A stretch of DNA of 54,564 bases, taken from positions 1 to 54,564 of the forward strand of contig PUDQ02000040.1 of NCBI GenBank assembly GCA_002964805.2, written 5' to 3'. This document shows positions 43,148-52,383 of this stretch, piece after piece (within the stretch, counting starts at the first letter, position 1; each line of letters starts with the position of its first letter). This DNA is from Trametes villosa (lineage: Eukaryota > Basidiomycota > Agaricomycetes > Polyporales > Polyporaceae). The notes below the pieces were generated by a model. The model had not been told where the DNA came from. It ran no database searches and worked only from the letters and a program-made list of their open reading frames with translations. The position numbers and the translations under genes were made by a program.

Positions 43148-45292
43148 TTACAGTGCGAGGCTGGCCCCGAAAGCTAACCCCCGTGCACGGGCCCGCCTCA
43201 AGAGTGGACGACTCGACCCATCTTCCGCCTTCGTAGTAGGGAGCACGAGCCAGACGATAATGCATACCAGGAGTACGATGATAGCACTCGCGAGGTGGTG
43301 CGAGTTTAAGGCCAGAACACCATCCTTGACGATGCGTGTTCCCCGAATCTGGATGCGCGTGAGCACGGGCTGAGGGTGAACGAAGCTCAAACATACCAGC
43401 ATAGAGTCTGAAGCACCTTGGTCGCACGATGGTTCCTCGCATGCATCCTATGTCGCGAGCGTCAGCGGTATGCCGCGGTACCAGTGTAGCCGCATCCGGA
43501 GGTAACTCACCTTCGCTGAATCCGAACTGCTACTCGCATTTGAGTGCAACTTGGGGGTTTCCGGTAGAGACTTCTCCATCGTGGAAGAGGGAGCAGGGAG
43601 GGCCTGGATCGACTTCGCCTCGATGGATACACTCTGGGGAGAGCCGTAGACAGGCACCCCTTCCACGGAGTGAGAGAGCGGTAGCGCAGGAGCGGACGCT
43701 CCATCGGTGGACCGATGCACACGAGGGTCGTGGATGAGCGTCCCCTTAGTATGCGTGGGGTGGGGAGAGGTGCGGAAAGACTTCTCCAGGACGCTTGTAG
43801 GGCGTGGAGGGGCGTCTGCGAGCCGCCCCGCGGCGCCACCAGGGCGGCGCGGAGAGACAACCGGGGCTACCTCAGTAGCCTTGGCGCGAGGGGAGACGTG
43901 CGCTGTTGAATCCTCAACGACCGGGGGGCGGAGAGAGGCGTCGGCGAGTTTCCCCTCACTGCCAACAGGGCGGCGCGGAGAGATACTGGCCGCTCTCTCG
44001 GTGCCCTTCGCGCGAGGGGAGAGGTGCGTGGTCGTTCCCGTAGCGTGCAGAGGGCGGAGGGAAACATCACCAAGTGCTCTATCGGCGGGGCGACGAGAGC
44101 TGAGGGCAGGCGCCTCTTCGGGGGTCTTGACGCGGGGAGAGATGCAGGCAGATGTCCCCTCGGCGGCCGCGCGGGGGCGAGGAGCGTCGGGGAACTGCCC
44201 TTCGCCGCCAAGAACACGACGGGGTACAAGGGCCGGTGCTGTTTCAGCGGACTTGGCTCGGGGAGGGGTACGCAAGGAGGTCCCCAGGACGCTGACAGGA
44301 CGGGTATGGGCATCGAGGAGCCCTCCATCATGTGGGCTGCTCACCGCCCCCCGCCGTTGGTCAGGGGATACCGCAGTCGGTTGTAGAAGGGATTGATGCC
44401 GCTCCTCTTCTAGGAGAGCGACGCGGCGCTCGGCCGTTACGCTGCGGGCGCGCATTATCGCGCCTCTCGCCCGAGCGGCGGTTAACTTCGTTTGCAGATC
44501 GCGGACGAAGCGCTTGGAAACGTCTTGACGCAAGAAGCGACCGGCCACTAACCCACACTTAGTTGATGGTCTAGTGGGTACGCAATGAAAGGAGGACTTA
44601 CCCTTGTTGCTCCCACTTAGCATCGCCATGCGAGCAGTGCGCAGGAAGCTCTCCACCTCGGCGATACCCTCCAGAACGCGGCAGTCCATCGACATTGCGC
44701 GTAGGCCAGAGTTTTCCTGGGAAGATACGTTAGGTGTCACGAAAACCAGGGAGCGCGAGATACTCACAGGGCGAGTTATCTTAAAGACCGCGTTGAGCAG
44801 CGAAGAGCTCGCAGGCTTGAGAGCCCTCAGCTCCTCTAGCATCACGGAGTACAGCGCTGCACCTTCCCAATTCTCGTATTGGGGTGCAGCATCCCTGTTG
44901 AGTGGATGGTCAGCTCGACTTCGACGTACACCTAGATAGAACATGCTGGACCTGTTCGCCAAGCTGTCTATGCCGTCGCCTTCGAGACTTGAGTTTCCCA
45001 AGCTTTGGAAAGGTTGTTCATTGGCGGATGAGACATGGTGCAGTGCAGTATTAGCAGGAGAGGAGGACCAGCTAGAATCGAAGTCGATGAGAGGCTCAGG
45101 GTGGGGATCCGGGTAGATGGGATCGAAGTCGCTCGCCGGATCGTCATCGAGCGGCGAGGCATCGCGCACGTGGCCACGCGCGAAGTCCCCGCTCGAATCG
45201 GAGACGCTCGATCCGGACAAGTCGAGTATCGACGAGTCGAGCGTGCCTCTGTCGAACATCTCAGACACAGAGGGAGAGGGACAGGAAGACAT
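43148..45292 (-). CDS. Hypothetical tail-anchored protein with about 40-residue repeats
   Basis: Minus-strand start at 45292 (MSSCPSPSVSEMF). Introns are 44767-44717, 44601-44548, 43510-43448 and 43396-43349, all GT-AG; the stop is at 43148. About 640 residues. The N-terminus is Ser/Asp-rich and disordered, followed by a helical, probably coiled-coil part (FVRDLQTKLTAARARGAIMR ... RRVALLEEERHQ). Four tandem repeats of 40-42 residues then follow (SPRAK-x-E-x-AP-x-SPRRP-x-G-x-LADA-x-RP). A C-terminal hydrophobic helix (ASAIIVLLVCIIVWLVL) sits before a short basic tail. This suggests a membrane-anchored cytoplasmic protein. I do not recognise a family. It follows the Plavaka gene on the same strand, so it could be a passenger of that element or a host gene. 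Confidence 0.6.
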
Positions 45293-45846
45293 ATTCAAGC
45301 GAAATGTGTGTGGGTGGAGCGGAGAAGAGAGGAGAGTAGAGAGGAGGGGAGTGGATGAGGGAGGGGACGAAGCTATATCCTCCCTCCCTTGCCTTGCCGT
45401 TTGGCCGCTCTCCAGTAAAGTCCTTTGTAGCACACATCCGCGCCGGGGGAGTGCGGGAGCACCTCACTCGGTGTTTCACATCTAGCCGGGCGACGTGCAC
45501 GCAGAAAGCGCATTACAAGCTGTATAATAACATGTACAAGAAGCGTAGTGAACAGGAGCAGCCATGAATAACTAGGAGCGAACGAAAGACGTAGCGCAGA
45601 GCGCTGTTAGTGCCCGCCCCATCGCATGATACGCGCGGGGAAGGACGCCGGGATTGGCCCGTCGCGATACAACGTAGCGCGCGAAGGAAAGACAGGCGCG
45701 CCACGGAGCGAGGGGTGCGCCACGGAGCGTTCAAGGCGCCGAAGTGCCTCGAACCTTGGACAACGTGATGTCCTTCAAGCTGCCTCTACGGGAAACCTCA
45801 CACCGTGAGCGATGGTCCAGTCAAGTGGTCTGCATGCTCACCTCAG
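45293..45846. other. Intergenic, no recognisable feature
   Basis: Contains a pyrimidine-rich stretch (about 45375-45415) upstream of the 43148-45292 gene, probably its promoter region. Nothing else seen. Confidence 0.4.
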
Positions 45847-47040
45847 CTAGCAGAAGATCTGATCCCTCTCGGGGCCGACGACTGATATCGTTCGGTCCCA
45901 GCCCCACGCAAGCTGAGACCAATGCGTGATACAACCGCCGCCGTGCAATCTGGCGCCGTACCATACTCCGACATGATACAACATCGGGTGAGCCTTGTTC
46001 GGGTGCTTGATACTCGCACGACGGCTGCCGTGCACCCAGGTGGTGATGACCTTCCGCTCGGCGTTCAAGTCCGCGACCTTGCGGACGAGGGGCGCGGCGG
46101 TACGCAGGAGCAGCTCTTCAAGCTGGGGAAGCTTCCTCAGGCCTTTGTGCCACGAGAGCGCGTCGTTCCACGCCCGGCGGGAGAGTGATCGGCGGTGCTG
46201 GAAGTACATTAGCGACGAGCAGGTAGGGCAGATGAAGAGGGGAGCACGTACCATCTTGGATGGTTTTTCAATCAGTTTAAGCTTACGCAGAGTCGGGAAC
46301 GCGCTTGCGATGCTCGACAGTATGTCGTCGTCGTCGCGGATGTCGACAATGAGTTGGTACAAAAAGGAGAGGGGCGGATTGACTGCACGAATTGAGAGGG
46401 AGGCGCCATAGGAGTCGGCTTCCAGTTCGAGCGTCAGGCGTGTTGTGCCTGGCTGTGCAAGCTGGGAGACACAGCGAGCGGGCCCGCTGAAGCACTTGAC
46501 GCCACACAAGACAACGTCCAGTAACGGGCACGGCTTGTTGCCGTGAGCACCTTCGAGAAGGTCGAGATCCGTGATCGTAGGGTGCGCCTGTAGAAAGCCG
46601 AGCAGCATCCCATGGGGGAGATCGGTGCGGAAGTACTGCAGGAGGGGAAGGTGGACACCCAGAAGAGCAGCGGGGCTCCGCAAGCGAGGGATAATGAGAA
46701 CGAGATCGGTCAGATTCGGCAGGAGCGCGATGGAGTTGCGCAGAGTGTGGGCGGGGACTGGGGAGAAGAGCGCAATATCCAGAGTGTCGACAAAGGCGCC
46801 GAGGGCGGCGTTGGAGGCGACCAAAGTCATGAGGGCATGTAGCTCCTCAACGCTCCTAACACGCTTACCGGCCTAGAGGGATGTGTGAGTTCAAGGCATA
46901 TAACATAGACGCCACAGGAGCGAGTACCTGAAGTGGCGCGGCTTTGACAACCTGTCGCACGGTGAGCTCGGAGGATCGCGTCCAGACGCCTGGTGCTCAC
47001 TAACCTGAAGGTTTTGCTCCTGAATGACAACGTCGACCAT
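45847..47040 (-). CDS. Basidiomycete LRR/F-box-like protein, hypothetical
   Basis: Minus-strand ATG at 47040 (MVDVVIQEQNLQ), with introns 47004-46952, 46927-46873 and 46251-46198 (all GT-AG, 53-55 nt) and stop at 45847. About 340 residues. Leucine-rich segments (LLPNLTDLVLIIPRL, LPLLQYFRTDL, HPTITDLDLLEG, FPTLRKLKLIEKP, LRKLPQLEELLLR) resemble the expanded fungal F-box/LRR-like families, but no F-box is visible. An upstream exon ending at an acceptor (ccatag) just before the ATG is possible; the frame MRRILLCSELPSARLSPDL near 47129 could belong to it. Function unknown; adaptor-type protein interaction is the general expectation. Confidence 0.6.
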
Positions 47041-47129
47041 GTCGAATGCGAGGATATAGGGCGGCTATGGATGAGATCAGGCGAAAGACGAGCTGAAGGG
47101 AGCTCGCTGCAAAGGAGGATGCGACGCAC

Positions 47130-47712
47130 GGCACCATCCCACCTCGCGCCTCTCCCTCCGCATCGCGAGGAGGGATAAAGGTCTATGTCTGATCACGTGC
47201 CAGCTGGACGCCTCCTAGGATTGCCCGAAGACCTGCTTCCAGCACACACATTAGGAAACAGCGCTATTCAGGCCCGCAGCGGAGCGTCATGGACTTACAC
47301 AGTTATGCAGATGTTTTGACATCTAGAGAAAGACGTCCTGGTGCGCGAGACTGATCTGAGTACTTAGTCGCTGCCTTGAAGTAGAGCGTTTGCACGCGAC
47401 GCGCGAGTGCTTGGAGCTGCATCATCGTGCCAGTATATGGATCGTGACCTTAGATATACCATCCAGACATGAACCTCCCCAGGTAAGCGTGCGCAGGAGT
47501 TGCATGACAGGAGGACTACGAACAAATCATCCTGGAGGGCTGGTACTTCGGAATTCCGAGCGCCCCAGCTTGTGTGGTGGTGTTTGGGATGATCATGTGA
47601 TCGTGCGGTGCTCCAAACACGCGACGCGCTCCTCGAGTCTCCCCGATCGCGGAGGAGTGGGCCGAGTGGCACATCGCTCTTTTCGTCTCTACCTTCACAC
47701 TCTACCTTAGAA
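47130..47712. other. Divergent intergenic region, no recognisable feature
   Basis: Separates the minus-strand LRR-like gene from the plus-strand WD40 gene and presumably holds both promoters. No clear motif. Confidence 0.35.
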
Positions 47713-48911
47713 ATGGTCTTGTCTTACGAACCGGAAGCGCTGCTATCTGGCGGTCATGAGAAGGGTATCACGAAAGTCGCCTTCAGCCCTGGTGGAAAGC
47801 TCCTCGCAACGGCTGGGCTGGACGGTACTATTTGTGTCTGGGATGTTATTTCAAGCCGCTTGCTTTACGGGTTCGATGGCCCCGTCTCTGTTCTTTCCCT
47901 TGCATGGATTCCACCAGCGGAGGATACCATAATATGCGGACTCCAGGATGGGAACATGGCGATTCTCAAGATTACCTCAGTATGTTCTCTCCTCGCCTAC
48001 CGTTTACTAGTACTGACCGCGCTCAGACACAGCTCACTGTGTCTGGATTTTGGGCGCACGCCTATCCAGTTGAATGTCTCGCAGTGAAGGCTGGCGATAA
48101 CCGCCTCGCGTCCGGCGCGCACGGCGAACTTCTTGTATGGTCCTGGGACGAGCAAAGTGCGTACCCGGATCTCATTATCCACACATTTTCTTATACGTTC
48201 ACAGCATCCAAGTACCGCCTTGAACACGACATATGCGACATCAGACAGAAGCTCCCCCAGCTATGCGACACCGACGACAATCCCCTGATCACGAGTCTCC
48301 ACTGGACAACGTCTGCCGACCACCACGTCCTGCTGTTGGTGGGGTTCATGTATCACGGCTTACTGTGAGTGAAAGTTTAACGTCATTTATGATCCACTAA
48401 GTCCTTCCTATCGTCAGACTCCTCGACACTACGAATCAGTGGACGCGCATTCGGACAGTCCCGATTCTTGGCCAAGTGTAAGTGTAGCTCGGTTTTCCTA
48501 TGTACCTTTACGAGTTATGTACTAATCGAACCACAGCGCCTCTGCGAGCCTGTCTGACGACGGTATGCGTCTCGCGATATCCAACCTCGTGCGCGGCTTC
48601 GACGTATACTCCATGAAGTCCGGCGCCCCCCTGTGTACCCTCCCGGACAAGATCGGAGACCCTTATCCAACACCCGTGAAGTTCGTTCACGGAAGCCTAG
48701 CGCTGCTTGGAGGCAGCACTAGCGGCGAGCTACACATTTGGGACGTCCTCGACACGACCACTGGGGGCCCAGCCCTGAATGTGCCAGAGGACGATGAGGT
48801 TGAGCCACGCATCATGCATATCCTCTCGGTGCCGGAGCGAGAGAAAGTGCTCGCTATCGACGTGAGTGTCGCGCCCACCACCTCCGTCGCTTCGCCCGCT
48901 AACAACCCTTG
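47713..48911 (+). pseudogene. WD40 beta-propeller protein, 3' end cut off by an LTR retrotransposon
   Basis: ATG at 47713. Exons 47713-47979, 48027-48156, 48205-48364, 48418-48477 and 48537-48911 join in frame (introns 47-59 nt, GT-AG). WD-type blades are visible: GHEKGITKVAFSPGGKLLAT ... DGTICVWDV; AHAYPVECLAV ... GELLVWSWD; ASASLSDDGMRLAISN ... FDVYSM; GGSTSGELHIWDV. About 325 residues remain. The frame ends six codons into the retrotransposon LTR that begins at 48912, so the natural C-terminus is displaced. Such proteins act as protein-interaction scaffolds. The exact partner cannot be read from sequence. Confidence 0.75.
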
Positions 48912-49270
48912 TGTAACGACCCTCCGCGGTCGTTACGGGTTCTTGTAGGACATAGCGCTAGTTGCGCTATGTCGCGATCAGTACCTAGCGCTAGTTGCGC
49001 TAGGATAAGATACCGCGTAGATATCATGTAGTAGATAGACGCGTACGACGCGCGGGTATTCGGAGCCCGCGCGTCTGGTGAGGGCAGCCTTCTACAACTG
49101 CCCCACCATCTCCCGAGTACGCCGAGCCCTAATAGAGCCCGGACCAGAGTACTTGGAGACTGCGGGCATCAGGAGTGCCCGACATTCGTGAGTTTTACAC
49201 TTTTTTACTCTTACCGTGTTAGAATCGCCCGATTTGGGGCTCGACGTGCAACCACGTCATCGAACTCTAA
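48912..49270 (+). repeat. 5' LTR and leader (3' boundary of LTR unresolved)
   Basis: Starts TG. Holds strong hairpins: 48913-48921/48928-48936 (9 bp), 48949-48958/48964-48973 (10 bp), 48984-48991/48997-49004 (8 bp), 49047-49056/49066-49075 (10 bp), 49082-49087/49098-49103 and 49163-49168/49176-49181. The second and third share the core gcgctagttgcgc. The second LTR lies outside the window, so the LTR end and the target duplication are unknown. A primer binding site was not identified with confidence. Confidence 0.6.
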
Positions 49271-49303
49271 TCCCCTAGCAACCCCCATCCGCATCCAGCA
49301 AGA

Positions 49304-50473
49304 ATGAGCCACCACAGCTCAAACAACCCCACGGACCCGCGAACTCCGCGGGCCTCGACTTCTACCTCGAACCAACCCCCCCGCGCTGAGTTCGGCGCGG
49401 GTCAACCCGCCACGTCACTCCCTCGATCTACAGAGGGCGAGGGTGGACCCTCGATACCACAATCAGTGGTATCCGGCGGCTTAGACGATACCACGAACCC
49501 TACTAGGGGTCGTGCGACTGCCAGCGTGCATGCTGGACGACCGGCTTCAGACCAAGCAGGCCCGTCACGACGATCGGGCTCCGCTGCGAGCTCGCTTAAC
49601 AGTCGGAGTCTTGCCAACATTGGGCAAGACTGGCAGGATCTGCGTGAGGGACGCTCGCAGCAGTTGGCTGCGAGCTCGTCAGTGTCGGCGGCACCGGCAC
49701 TGAACCTTGCGCCGTTGCGCATGGTAGTTTGGGAATCGAAGAAACGATTCCGTCTGCTGCAAAAGCAGATACTCGAGGCAGAAAACGAGACGAACCTCGC
49801 TCTGCAGTCCGCATTAGCGGAATTAGGCCTAGGTGACCTAATGGACGAAGAAGACGAGGAGGACCTTACCGCTCGCGCTATAGCGGTAAGTGAGGATGCC
49901 GATGCAGGGCACCACAATCATCAGCCTATCGTGGCTGGTGAGGATGAAAGCGACGAGTTGCCTATGACAAGGGCAACCATAGACACACATATCAGCTCAG
50001 CGGCTGATCCGCAAATGGAGAACTTCGCGGATGACCGCGAAGTAGAGGATGCACTATTGGATCCTCGCCAGCGTATCGTCGCTGGCCGGATTGAACGACT
50101 GAGTCGTGCGGGGCTGTATGATCCACCGCACACGACGGCGCAACTGCCGCCGTCCTCATCAAACCGTCGAACTGGCGATGCACAGAATGCCGTTCCTATT
50201 CGGAACGTGGCATTCGATAATCCGCAAGGCTCGACTAGGGCTGCGCACGTCGCGCAGCCAATTCCATCCTCGCCCAGCGATTATCCCGCTGAGCCTATGT
50301 CTGCGTCCCAAGGACCCGCGTACCGTCAAGAACGGCCGCCTGGACTATGGGACTGGAAACACCCTCGACGTTCAATGGGAGCGTCTGCATATTACGGAGG
50401 ACTTACCTCCTATGCAGCCAGCGGAAGCTACGGAACCGCTGGCATACACGGGGCCTGTAGTAGGGCCTCGTGA
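49304..50473 (+). CDS. Gag N-terminal region (disordered), ORF 1 of the retrotransposon
   Basis: ATG at 49304 (MSHHSSNNPTDPRTPRA). The product is Ser/Pro/Thr-rich with one predicted coiled-coil segment (ESKKRFRLLQKQILEAENE) and an acidic stretch (DLMDEEDEEDL). The useful frame probably ends near 50340-50380. The capsid lies in the next frame (+1), so a frame change, either programmed or a one-base mutation, is needed to join them; the remaining codons to 50473 look out of frame. In this retrotransposon group a long disordered region before the capsid is usual. Confidence 0.6.
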   Translation: MSHHSSNNPTDPRTPRASTSTSNQPPRAEFGAGQPATSLPRSTEGEGGPSIPQSVVSGGLDDTTNPTRGRATASVHAGRPASDQAGPSRRSGSAASSLNSRSLANIGQDWQDLREGRSQQLAASSSVSAAPALNLAPLRMVVWESKKRFRLLQKQILEAENETNLALQSALAELGLGDLMDEEDEEDLTARAIAVSEDADAGHHNHQPIVAGEDESDELPMTRATIDTHISSAADPQMENFADDREVEDALLDPRQRIVAGRIERLSRAGLYDPPHTTAQLPPSSSNRRTGDAQNAVPIRNVAFDNPQGSTRAAHVAQPIPSSPSDYPAEPMSASQGPAYRQERPPGLWDWKHPRRSMGASAYYGGLTSYAASGSYGTAGIHGACSRAS

Positions 50474-52334
50474 TGGTGTAACGATCAGCCGTCTCGTACG
50501 GATGATAGATGAGATGGTTGGATCACCTCCAGAGGGTGATCCCCCTGCGTACTTGAAGGTGGCGAAACTTGCGCCACCCAAGACGTACGAGGGGAAGGAC
50601 GATCTCGATGCACTCGAGGTATGGCTGCGAGGCCTCCTCGAGTACTTCAACACGTTGAGGATCACGGGTCCTAGGATGGACCGTGACCGTGTCCGAATAT
50701 TGGGCACTGCACTTAGCGGTGATGCCGCTACGTGGTTCTACAACACTATACAGTCTCCGTCGCGCGATAAGCGCGACTGGATATTCGAAGAGACTGTTAT
50801 AGCACTCTATCGTAGGTTCATCCATAAGGATTTGAACCTACTTGCGGAGCAACAGTATGCTTCGCTGGTTTACCGCTCCAGTGACGGAGGGGTTGCAGCT
50901 TTATATGAGAAGCTGCTGTACATATCCGAAAGGATGTGGGAAAAGCCTACGCCCTTCCAATTGCGTAGGAAGTTCATTGAGGCGTTACCCGAAGACATCG
51001 AGTACCTACTTACCGTTGTTAACGGTATGTCTCCTCAAGAACACGACTTGGCACAATTGTACCAAGTGGCTCAAGATATTGAGCAGAAGTCGCGCGCTAT
51101 GCGGCTTCGGAAGTTAGCTCGCGAACCTTCGCGAGCACATACTATACCGAACACCGGTGCTAAGCCGACGGTAGAGGCACGCCCGCAACGAGGAGTGCGT
51201 AATGTACTTAGGAAGCCAACGGCTTCGGCTTCCCGTAGTAATAATATTACGATACATAAAGCTACTACTGGCTTTAAACGCCCTTCGACAGACGTGCGAG
51301 GTGGTTCGGTACCGCGTCAGCCTGGCGCGGTGCAGCAATCCGCGTCAACTGCGCGGATTGATAAGACTCAGAAAGCACCTCTTAAGTGCTATTCCTGTGG
51401 TCAAATAGGCCACTTCGCGAGCGACGCGAAATGTCCCAACTACGGGAAGAAATCCGCTACAGTACAGCGGATGTTCGCTCAGCGTGTCATCGACGACACG
51501 TCGGACGACGGCAACGAGCCGTCTACACAACAAGACGTTGCCGACGACAACACGGCAACTCGTCCCGAGGATCAAGAGCCTGAACCCGAGGCTCTTGCGG
51601 TTAGCCCAGACGATAACGGAGAATATCCGTTGTCAGACTATGGTCTGGAAGGATCTCAGTATGATCCTGACGAGGATCATTACGCATCTCCTGGAGAGGG
51701 AGATGCAGATGAATACTTCATCGCGATGCGTATTGCACCGCTGGAAGAGGCCGAACCTGAGCCTCTTCGGTTACACACCATGGCGGTTGCACCCACGCGA
51801 GGGTACAAGCAGGCCTGGTTATACGACAACAAGATACGTCGTATAGACGATCCCGCGGCGCAACCTGTGCGCACGCTCCAGGCCCAGCGCACACTATGCG
51901 CTGAGATTACAATCAATAAGGTCACAGCTCTGGCCTTATTCGACTTGGGCTGCACGACCGATTCGATTACGCCAGAGTTGGTGTATCTGAGTCGCGCAGA
52001 TCGTATCGATCTGGCGCAGCCTGTAGGGCTGCAATTGGGAACCAAGGGCAGCAAGACGCGCATCAATTATGGTGCGCAAGCAGAGCTCAAGGTGGGCTCT
52101 GTGAATACTACGCAATACTTTGACGTAGTAGACATCGATAAGTACGATGTCGTGTTGGGAACTACCTTCTGCAGGAAGCATGGAGTAATCCTAGACTTCC
52201 GTGCAGGTACGGTAGTAATCAACGGCAAAAGTTTGCCGTTGTTCGATCCTGAGGTTTCGACGACTGCGAAACCCGAACCCAAGAAATGGGTTCCTCGATT
52301 CCAATTCGAAGGTACTGCTATACCTAAGCAGTAG
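50340..52334 (+). CDS. Gag capsid, CCHC zinc knuckle and aspartic protease
   Basis: The open frame runs from 50106, but coding character begins near 50340-50400 (ITEDLPPMQPAEATEPL). Capsid (retrotransposon gag) motifs: AATWFYNTIQ, RRFIHKDLNLLAEQQY, RRKFIEALPEDIEYL. The zinc knuckle is CYSCGQIGHFASDAKC (spacing C-x2-C-x4-H-x6-C). The protease has the active-site region LFDLGCTTDSI, where the usual D-S/T-G triplet reads D-L-G, and the flap/second-half motif VVLGTTFCRKHGVILDF. The frame ends at UAG 52332-52334; RT continues in the same frame. It makes the virus-like particle and processes the polyprotein. Confidence 0.8.
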   Translation: MDYGTGNTLDVQWERLHITEDLPPMQPAEATEPLAYTGPVVGPRDGVTISRLVRMIDEMVGSPPEGDPPAYLKVAKLAPPKTYEGKDDLDALEVWLRGLLEYFNTLRITGPRMDRDRVRILGTALSGDAATWFYNTIQSPSRDKRDWIFEETVIALYRRFIHKDLNLLAEQQYASLVYRSSDGGVAALYEKLLYISERMWEKPTPFQLRRKFIEALPEDIEYLLTVVNGMSPQEHDLAQLYQVAQDIEQKSRAMRLRKLAREPSRAHTIPNTGAKPTVEARPQRGVRNVLRKPTASASRSNNITIHKATTGFKRPSTDVRGGSVPRQPGAVQQSASTARIDKTQKAPLKCYSCGQIGHFASDAKCPNYGKKSATVQRMFAQRVIDDTSDDGNEPSTQQDVADDNTATRPEDQEPEPEALAVSPDDNGEYPLSDYGLEGSQYDPDEDHYASPGEGDADEYFIAMRIAPLEEAEPEPLRLHTMAVAPTRGYKQAWLYDNKIRRIDDPAAQPVRTLQAQRTLCAEITINKVTALALFDLGCTTDSITPELVYLSRADRIDLAQPVGLQLGTKGSKTRINYGAQAELKVGSVNTTQYFDVVDIDKYDVVLGTTFCRKHGVILDFRAGTVVINGKSLPLFDPEVSTTAKPEPKKWVPRFQFEGTAIPKQ

Positions 52335-52383
52335 GACAACGTAGCGAGTTCCACAAGAGTGGAACCTCCCCACTCTCGTTACG
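52332..52383 (+). promoter_or_regulatory. In-frame UAG between protease and RT, with downstream two-tier stem-loop (possible readthrough signal)
   Basis: CAG-UAG-GAC at 52329-52337. Five bases after the stop, cgtagcgag (52340-52348) pairs with 52375-52383 (9 pairs, one G-U). Within it ttccac (52349-52354) pairs with 52359-52364 around an AAGA loop. The frame on both sides is the same and fully open. Because hairpins are everywhere in this element, the structure alone is weak evidence; the single stop at the gag-pro/pol border is the stronger clue. Confidence 0.45.

Noticed and set aside
49201..49303. tRNA primer binding site after the LTR (tggggctcgacgtgc)
   Set aside because: The LTR end is unknown and the match to a tRNA 3' end is not convincing.
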